Position numbers and translations under genes: made by a program. Under the pieces are notes generated by a model. The model was not told the DNA's origin. It saw only the letters and a list, made by a program, of their open reading frames with translations, and ran no database searches. Below, piece by piece: positions 57,973 to 64,000 of a stretch of DNA of 64,000 nucleotides (position 1 is its first letter; each line of letters opens with the position of its first letter). Source of the DNA: Bubalus kerabau (Eukaryota > Chordata > Mammalia > Artiodactyla > Bovidae); the NCBI RefSeq assembly GCF_029407905.1, contig NC_073642.1, positions 7,998,001 through 8,062,000 of the forward strand, read 5' to 3'.

Positions 57973-59850
57973 TGCAGAGGGGTTCCCTTTTCTCCACATC
58001 CAGGGCATCATTTGTTATCCCTTGTGTTTTTCATGATATGGCCATTTTAATAGGTGTGAGGTATCTGACTGCGTTTTAATTTACATTCTCCTGATGACTA
58101 ATGATGTTGAACATCTTTTCATGTACCTGTTGGGCTTTCACATATCTTCAAAGAAGATATGTCTATTCAGATTCTTTGCCCATTTTTAAATTGGAATTTT
58201 AGGCTTTTCTGCTATTGAGTTATATGAGTTCTGTATGTATTTTGGATATTAACCCCTCATCAGATATATAGTTTACAAGTATTTTTTCCCATTCGATAGG
58301 CTGCCTTTTCACTTTGTTGATGGTTTCTTTGGCTGTGCAGAAGCTTTTTACCTTGCTATAGTCACACTTGTTGATTTTTTATTTTGTTGCTGTGCTTTAG
58401 GTGTTATCTCCAAAAAAATCATTACTAAGACCTATTTCAAAGACCTTTACTCACTCCTATGTTTTATTCTAGGAGTTTCATAGTTTCCAGGTTTACATTT
58501 AGGTCTTTAACCTATTTCAAGCTAATGTTTGTGATTAGTGTACAATATGAGTCCAGTTTCACTCTTTTACATATAAATATCCAGTTATCCCAGCACCATT
58601 TATTGAGGAGACCGTCATTCCTCTATTAACTATTCTTGACTCTTTCATCAAATGTTTGTTGACCATACGTGGCTAGGTTTATTCCTGGGCTTGGTCTGTT
58701 TCTTTGACTTTATGTCAGCACATTACTGTTTTGATGGCTATGCTGCTGCTGCTGCTAAGTCGCTTCAGTCGTGTCCGACTCTGTGCGACCCCATAGACAG
58801 CAGCCCACGAGGCTCCCCTGTCCCTGGGATTCTCCAGGCAAGAACACTGGAGTGGGTTGCCATTTCCTTCTCCAATGCATGAAAGTGAAAGTGAAGTCGC
58901 TGAGTCTTGTCCGACTCTTAGCGACCCCATGGACTGCGGCCCACCAGGCTCCTCCGTCCATGGGATTTTCCAGGCAAGAGTGCTGGAGTGGGGTGCCATT
59001 GCCTTCTCCGTTTGATGGCCATAGTACAGCTTAAAATTGGGAAGGCTGTTATTACTCCTCAGGATTTCTCTGGCTGTTTGGCGACTTTTGTGGTTTCATA
59101 TACATTTTAGGAGTGATTTTTCTACTTCCAAAAAAAAAAACCAGCCACTGGAATCTTGAAAGGGCTTGCACTGAGTCTGTAGATGGCTTTTGGTAAAACT
59201 GACATTTTAACAATATTAAATCTTCCAATCCATGAATTCAGGATACCTTTCCATTTATAGGTGTTTTCTTCAGCTGTTTTCATCAAAGGACTGGCAGTTT
59301 TCATTGTAGAGATCTTTCATCTCCTATAATTAATTAATTCCTAGGAGTTTTATTTCTGATGCTAACACAAATGAGATCAATTTCTTCATTTTCCCAAATT
59401 TTGCTGTTTGCATATGGAAAGGCGTTGATTTTTGTATGTTAATTTGGCATTCTGCAACATTATTGAATTCATTCATATATCTAGCAGCTTTTTCATTTGG
59501 TGTTTAATTTCTATATATAAAATCGTGTAATCTACAAATAGAGACAACTTTATTTTTTCCTTTCCAATTCTGATCCTTTTTCTTTTTCTTATCTGATTGC
59601 TCTAAACAGGACTTCCCATACTATGTGAATATAAGTGGTGAGAATGGGCACTTATCTTGTTCCTGATCTTAGAGGAAAAGTGTTCAACATTTCACCACTG
59701 GCTTGATGTTAAGCCTTATGATATCGATATGTTTCTTTTATGTCTAATTTGTTAAGAGGTTTTCATTTTTAACTTATGAATGGATGCTGAGTTTTCTCAA
59801 ATGCTTATTGTTTGCTGAGATGATCATGTGATTTTTTCTTTTATTATTTA
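57973..59850 (-). mobile_element. Old L1 ORF2 3' half, antisense
   Basis: Reverse-complement L1 landmarks occur in order: GGGGTTCCCTTTTCTCCACA, TGGATATTAACCCCTCATCA, CTTTGGCTGTGCAGAAGCTT, CAGTTATCCCAGCACCATTT, ATGGCTTTTGGTAAAACTGA and CATTCTGCAACATTATTGAA. It is the longest continuous L1 piece here apart from one SINE. Frames are dead. Confidence 0.85.
58742..59010 (-). mobile_element. BOV-A2 dimeric SINE nested in L1, antisense
   Basis: Full dimer with GCTGCTGCTGCTGCTAAG at the left and GCCTTCTCCG at the right. TTTGATGGCTAT at 58730-58741 and TTTGATGGCCAT at 59011-59022 form a TSD with one mismatch. Removal restores L1 text. Confidence 0.95.
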
Positions 59851-59941
59851 AAAAATTTATCTTATATTGGAGTATAGTTGATTGCAAGTGTTGTGCTAGT
59901 GTCAGGCATACAGCAAAGTGATTCGGTTATACACAATCTTT

Positions 59942-60142
59942 TTTCCTGGTGGCTCAGCAGGGAAGAATCTGCCTGCCAATGTAGGGGACATGGGTCCATC
60001 CCTGGGTCAGGAAGATATCCTGAAGAAGGAAATGGCAACCATTCCAGTATTCTTGCCTGGGAAATCCCATGGACAGAGGAGGCATGCTGCAGTCTATGGG
60101 GCCACAAAGAGTCACACAGCTTAGCAACTAAACAACAACATT
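59942..60142 (+). mobile_element. Bov-tA SINE nested in L1, sense
   Basis: It reads from CCTGGTGGCTCAGCAGGGAA through GGAAGATATCCTGAAGAAGG to CAGCTTAGCAACTAAACAAC with an ACAACAACA tail. TCTTTTTTC and TCTTTTTC on the two sides suggest a short TSD within a T-rich site. Confidence 0.9.
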
Positions 60143-60235
60143 CTTTTTCAAGTTCTTTTGCCATTTAGGCTATTACAGAATACTGAGCAGAGTTCCCTGT
60201 GCTACACAGTAGGTCCTTGCTGTTTTACCTATTTT

Positions 60236-60496
60236 TTTTTTTAACCAGTCTCATTTCATCGTTTTTGTTTTGGGAGGGCTGTGCTGGGTCTTCTTTGTGG
60301 TATGTGGGCTCCTTGTTGCTGCAAAACACCTTCTCTAGTTGCAGTGTGTGGGCTCTAGAACCCAAGGGCTCAGCAGATGCGGCACCCAGGCTTAGTTGTA
60401 GTACGTGAGATCTTAGTTCCCTGATCAGGGATCAAACCTGGCCCCACTGCACTGGGAGCATGGAGTCTTAGCCACTGGACCACCATGGAAGTTCCT
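60236..60496 (-). mobile_element. CHR-type SINE nested in L1, antisense, long form
   Basis: The plus strand has GGGAGGGCTGTGCTGGGTCT, GGTATGTGGGCTCCTTGTTG, CTCAGCAGATGCGGCACCCA, TCCCTGATCAGGGATCAAAC and the head complement ACCACCATGGAAGTTCC. TTACCTATTTT at 60225-60235 and 60497-60507 is a perfect TSD. A T-run at the left is the complement of its A tail. Confidence 0.92.
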
Positions 60497-61693
60497 TACC
60501 TATTTTAAGTATAGCAGCATGCATATATCAATCCCAACCTCCCTCCCAATTTATCATTCCGTGCCTCACATCCTCCCAGTATCTGTAAGTTCATTCTCTA
60601 AGTCTGTGAGTCTGCTTCTGTTTTATAAATAAGTTCATTTATATCAGTTTTTAAAGATTTGACACATAAGCAACATTGTATGATACTTGTCTTTCTCTGA
60701 CTTACTTCACTTGGTATAATAGTCTTCAGGTACATCCCTGTTGTTGTAAATGGTATTATTTTGTTCTTTTCAGTGATTTACTAATATTCCATTGTATATA
60801 TGAACCACATCTTCTTTATCTATTCCTCCCATCAAAAGGACATATAGGTAATTTTTGTGTCTTGGCTACTGTAAATAGTGCTGCAATGAAATTGGAGTGA
60901 AGGGATCTTTTCAAATTATGACTCTCTCAGGATATATGCTCAATAGTGGGATTGCTGGGCCATATGGTGGCTCTACTTTTCATTTTTAAGGAGCTTACAT
61001 TCTGCTCTCCACAGTGGCTGCACCCATTCACATCCCCACAGCAGTATCGGAGGGTTCCGTTTTCTCCACACATACTAGCATTTGTTATTTAGACTTCTTG
61101 ATGATGGCCACTCTGACTGGTCTAAAGTGATACTTCATTATAGTTCTGATTTACAATTCTCTAATAATTAGTGATGCTGAGCATCTTTTTATGTGCTTCT
61201 TGGCCGTCTGTATATCTTCTGTCCATTTTTTGATTGGGTTGCTCATTTTTTTGATATTGAGTCACATGAGCTGTTTGGGGATTAATACCTTGCTGATCAC
61301 ATTGTTTGCAAATATATTCTCCCATTCTTTGGGTTGTGTTTGTGTTTTTCTTTTGTTTGTGGTTTCCTTTGTTGTGAAAAAACTTTTGAGTTTAATTAGG
61401 TTCTGTTTATTCATTTTTGTTTTTATTTCCATTACTATAGGAGGCATAATGAAAACGATATTGCTGTGATTTATGTCAAAGAGTGTTCTGCCTATGTATT
61501 CCTCTAAGACTTTTATAGTATCTGGTCTTACATTTAGGTCTTTATCCATTTTGAGTTTATTTTTTATATGGGGTTTAAGAATATTCTAATTTCTTTTTGT
61601 GTGTGTGTAGCTGTCCAGTTTTCTCAGAACCAGTTACTGAAGGGACTGTCTTTTCTCCATTCTCTGACCTCATTCGTCATAGACTAAGTGACC

Positions 61694-64000
61694 ACACTTA
61701 GAACTAGCACCCCAAAAAGATGTCCTTTTCATTATAGGGGACTGGAATGCAAAAGTAGGAAATCAAGAAACACCTGGAGTAACAGGCAAATTTGGCCTTG
61801 GAATACAGAATGAAGCAGGGCAAAGGCTAATAGAGTTTTGCCAAGAGAATGCACTGGTCATAACAAACACCCTCTTCCAACACAAGAGAAGACCCTACAC
61901 GTGGACATCACCAGATGGTCAACACAGAAATCACACTGATTATATTCTTTGCAGCCAAAGATGGAGAAGCTCTATACAGTCAGAAAAAACAAGACCGGGA
62001 GCTGACTGTGGCTCAGATCATGAATTCCTTATTGCCAAATTCAGACTTAAATTGAAAAAAGTGGGGAAAACCACTAGACCTATGATCAAATCCCCTAGGA
62101 TTATACAGTGGAAGTGAGAAATAGATTTAAGAGACTACATCTGATAGATAGAGTGCCTGATGAACTATGGATGGATGTTCATGACATTGTACAGGAGACA
62201 GGGATCAAGACCATCCCCATGGAAAAGAAATGCAAAAAAGCAAAATGGCTGTCTGGGGAGGCTTCACATAGCTGTGAAAAGAAGAGAAGCGAAAAGCTAA
62301 GGAGAAAAGGAAAGATATAAGCATCTGAATGCAGAGTTCCAAAGAATAGCAAGAAGAGATAAGAAAGCCTTCCTCAGCAATCAATGCAAAAAAATAGAGG
62401 AAAACAAAAGAACAGGAAAGATTAGTGATCTCTTCAAGAAAATTAGAGATACCAAGGGAACATTTCATGCAAAGATGGGCTCGATAAAGGACAGAAATGG
62501 TATGGACCTAACAGAAGCAGAAGATATTAAGAAGAGGTGGCAAGAATACACAGAAGAACTGTACAAAAAAGAGCTTCACGACCCAGATAATCATGATGCT
62601 GTGATCACTCACCTAGAGCCAGACATCTTGGAATGTGAAGTCAAGTGGGCCTTAGAAAGCATCACTACGAACAAAGCTAGTGGAGGTGATGGAATTCCAG
62701 TTGAGCTATTTCAAATCCTGAAAGATGATGCTGTGAAAGTGCTGCACTCAATATGCCAGCACATTTGGAAAACTCAGCAGTGGCCACAGGACTGGAAAAG
62801 GTCAGTTTTCATTCCAATCCCAAAGAAAGGCAATGCCAAAGAATGCTCAAACTACTGCACAATTGCACTCATCTCACACGCTAGCAAAGTAATGCTCAAA
62901 ATTCTGCAAGCCAGGCTTCAGTAGTACGTGAACTATGAACTTCCAGATGTTTAAGCTGGTTTTAGAAAAGTCAGAGGAACCAGAGATCAAATTGCCAACA
63001 TCCGCTGGATCATGGAAAAAGCAAGAGAGTTCCAGAAAAACATCTATTTCTGCTCCATTGACTATGTCAAAGCTTTTGACTGTGTGGATCACAATAACCT
63101 GTGGAAAATTCTGAAAGAGATGGGAATACCAGACCACCTGACCTGCCTCTTGAGAAACCGATATGCAGGTCAGGAAGCAACAGTTAGAACTGGACATGGA
63201 ACAACAGACTGGTTCCAAATAGGAAAAGGAGTACGTCAAGGCTGCATATTGTCACCCTGCTTATTTAACTTATATGCAGAGTACATCATGAGATACACTG
63301 GGTTGGAAGAAGCACAAGCTGGAATCAAGATTGCCGGGAGAAATATCAATAACCTCAGATATGCAGATGACACCACCCTTATGGCAGAAAGTGAAGAGGA
63401 ACTAAAAAGCCTCTTGATGAAAGTGAAAGAGGAGAGTGAAAAAGTTGGCTTAAAGCTCAACATTCAGAAAATGAAGATCATGGCATCTGGCCCCATCACT
63501 TCATGGGAAACAGATGGGGAAACAGTGGAAACAGTGTCAGACTTTATTTTTCGGGGCTCCAAAATCACTGCAATTGGTGATTGCAGCCATGAAATTAAAA
63601 GACGCTTACTCCTTGGAAGGAAAGTTATGACCAACCTAGATAGTATATTCAAAACCAGAGACATTACTTTGCCAACAAAGGTTTGTCTAGTCAAGGCTAT
63701 GGTTTTTCCAGTGGTCATGTATGGATGTGAGAGTTGGACTGTGAAGAAAGCTGAGTGCCGAAGAATTGATGCTTTTGAACTGTGGTGGTGGAGAAGACTC
63801 TTGAGAGCCCCTTGGACTTCAAGGAGATCCAACCAGTCCATTCTGAAGGAGATCAGCCCTGGGATTTCTTTGGAAGGAATGATACTAAAGCTGAAACTCC
63901 AGTACTTTGGCCACCTCATGCGAAGAGTTCACTCATTGGAAAAGACTCTGATGCTGGGAGGGATTGGGGGCATAGGGAGAAGGGGACAACAGAGGATAAG
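61694..64000 (+). mobile_element. BovB LINE, type B, running off the window
   Basis: It starts in the endonuclease region (TTAGAACTAGCACCCC) with 5' truncation, inserted into the antisense L1, and continues past the window end at GGGGACAACAGAGGATAAG, about 150 bp before the expected 3' terminus. The endonuclease part is open or nearly so to about 62260, where a 2-bp deletion (GAGGCTTCACATAGCTG) shifts the frame. The RT part is the best preserved in the window. Confidence 0.95.
62475..64000 (+). pseudogene. BovB RT reading frame, two nonsense codons, open to the window edge
   Basis: One phase is maintained from 62475 to 64000. It is interrupted only by TAG at 62922-62924 (other copies have CAG) and TAA at 62952-62954 (other copies have CAA), both C-to-T changes. 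From 62955 it is open for about 348 codons to the window edge, with an ATG at 63012. It includes the palm FCSIDYVKAFDCVDH, VRQGCILSPCLFNLYAEYI, an intact RYADDTTLM and the C-terminal basic region. Two palm positions (Ser and Val) differ from the FCFIDYAKAFD seen in other copies. Confidence 0.9.

Larger units (their letters stand above)
59851..61693 (-). mobile_element. Second L1, 3' UTR to ORF2, antisense
   Basis: A new L1 starts at its 3' end (TTATATTGGAGTATAGTTGA, CAAAGTGATTCGGTTATACA) and proceeds through GTCCTTGCTGTTTTACCTAT, TTGGTATAATAGTCTTCAGG, GGGATTGCTGGGCCATATGG, GATTGGGTTGCTCATTTTTT and TATCCATTTTGAGTTTATTT. Its order repeats landmarks of 57973-59850, so it is a separate element that appears less diverged. 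It holds a Bov-tA and a CHR SINE and is cut by BovB at 61694. Confidence 0.82.

Overview
The window is vertebrate nuclear DNA from a ruminant, most likely cattle or a close bovid. It is packed with BovB (RTE-clade) LINEs and with the tRNA-derived Bov-tA and dimeric BOV-A2 SINEs, a combination known from ruminants. It also holds CHR-type cetartiodactyl SINEs, an artiodactyl L1 3' end, older L1, L2 and MIR relics, traces of DNA transposons and one retroviral LTR. No operons, CRISPR arrays or prokaryotic features are present.

The only host gene I can support is LRRC28 (leucine-rich repeat containing 28), on the minus strand. Two consecutive coding exons are visible: 34210-34416 (leucine-rich repeats) and 14510-14612 (end of the repeat domain). 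Both have consensus splice sites and compatible phases, and 19,597 bp of intron lie between them. The rest of the window is probably intron of the same gene, but I found no further exon.

Layout. 1-7261: an antisense BovB, an L1 3' end carrying a nested BovB tail, MIR, CHR and old L1. 7262-12366: an apparently full-length BovB bounded by a 9-bp target-site duplication (TSD), with a 5' leader containing an internal repeat and a younger BovB 3' fragment nested inside it with its own TSD. 12367-16620: SINEs around the 14510 exon. 16632-19301: a BovB split by a BOV-A2. 20150-24890: L1 pieces and a BovB with a nearly open reverse transcriptase frame. 24891-38119: comparatively repeat-poor intron around the 34210 exon, with a perfect 17-bp-stem hairpin at 30942-30979 and a GC-richer block at about 32020-32840. 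38120-42500: old L1 with nested Bov-tA and BovB. 43996-49267: a short BovB and a run of SINEs. 49268-57130: old L1 sequence, the antisense part of which is a nest of three BovB, two Bov-tA and one BOV-A2. 57131-61693: retroviral LTR and antisense L1s with SINEs. 61694-64000: a BovB running off the window with a long open reverse transcriptase frame.

No new multi-gene system is visible. The most interesting observations concern retrotransposon biology: an identical in-frame stop codon between the endonuclease and reverse transcriptase regions in two independently inserted BovB copies, a BovB 5' leader that resembles the leader of an L1, two BovB 3'-end lineages that coexist, dated insertion nests with clear TSDs, and the hairpin with a template-switch signature.
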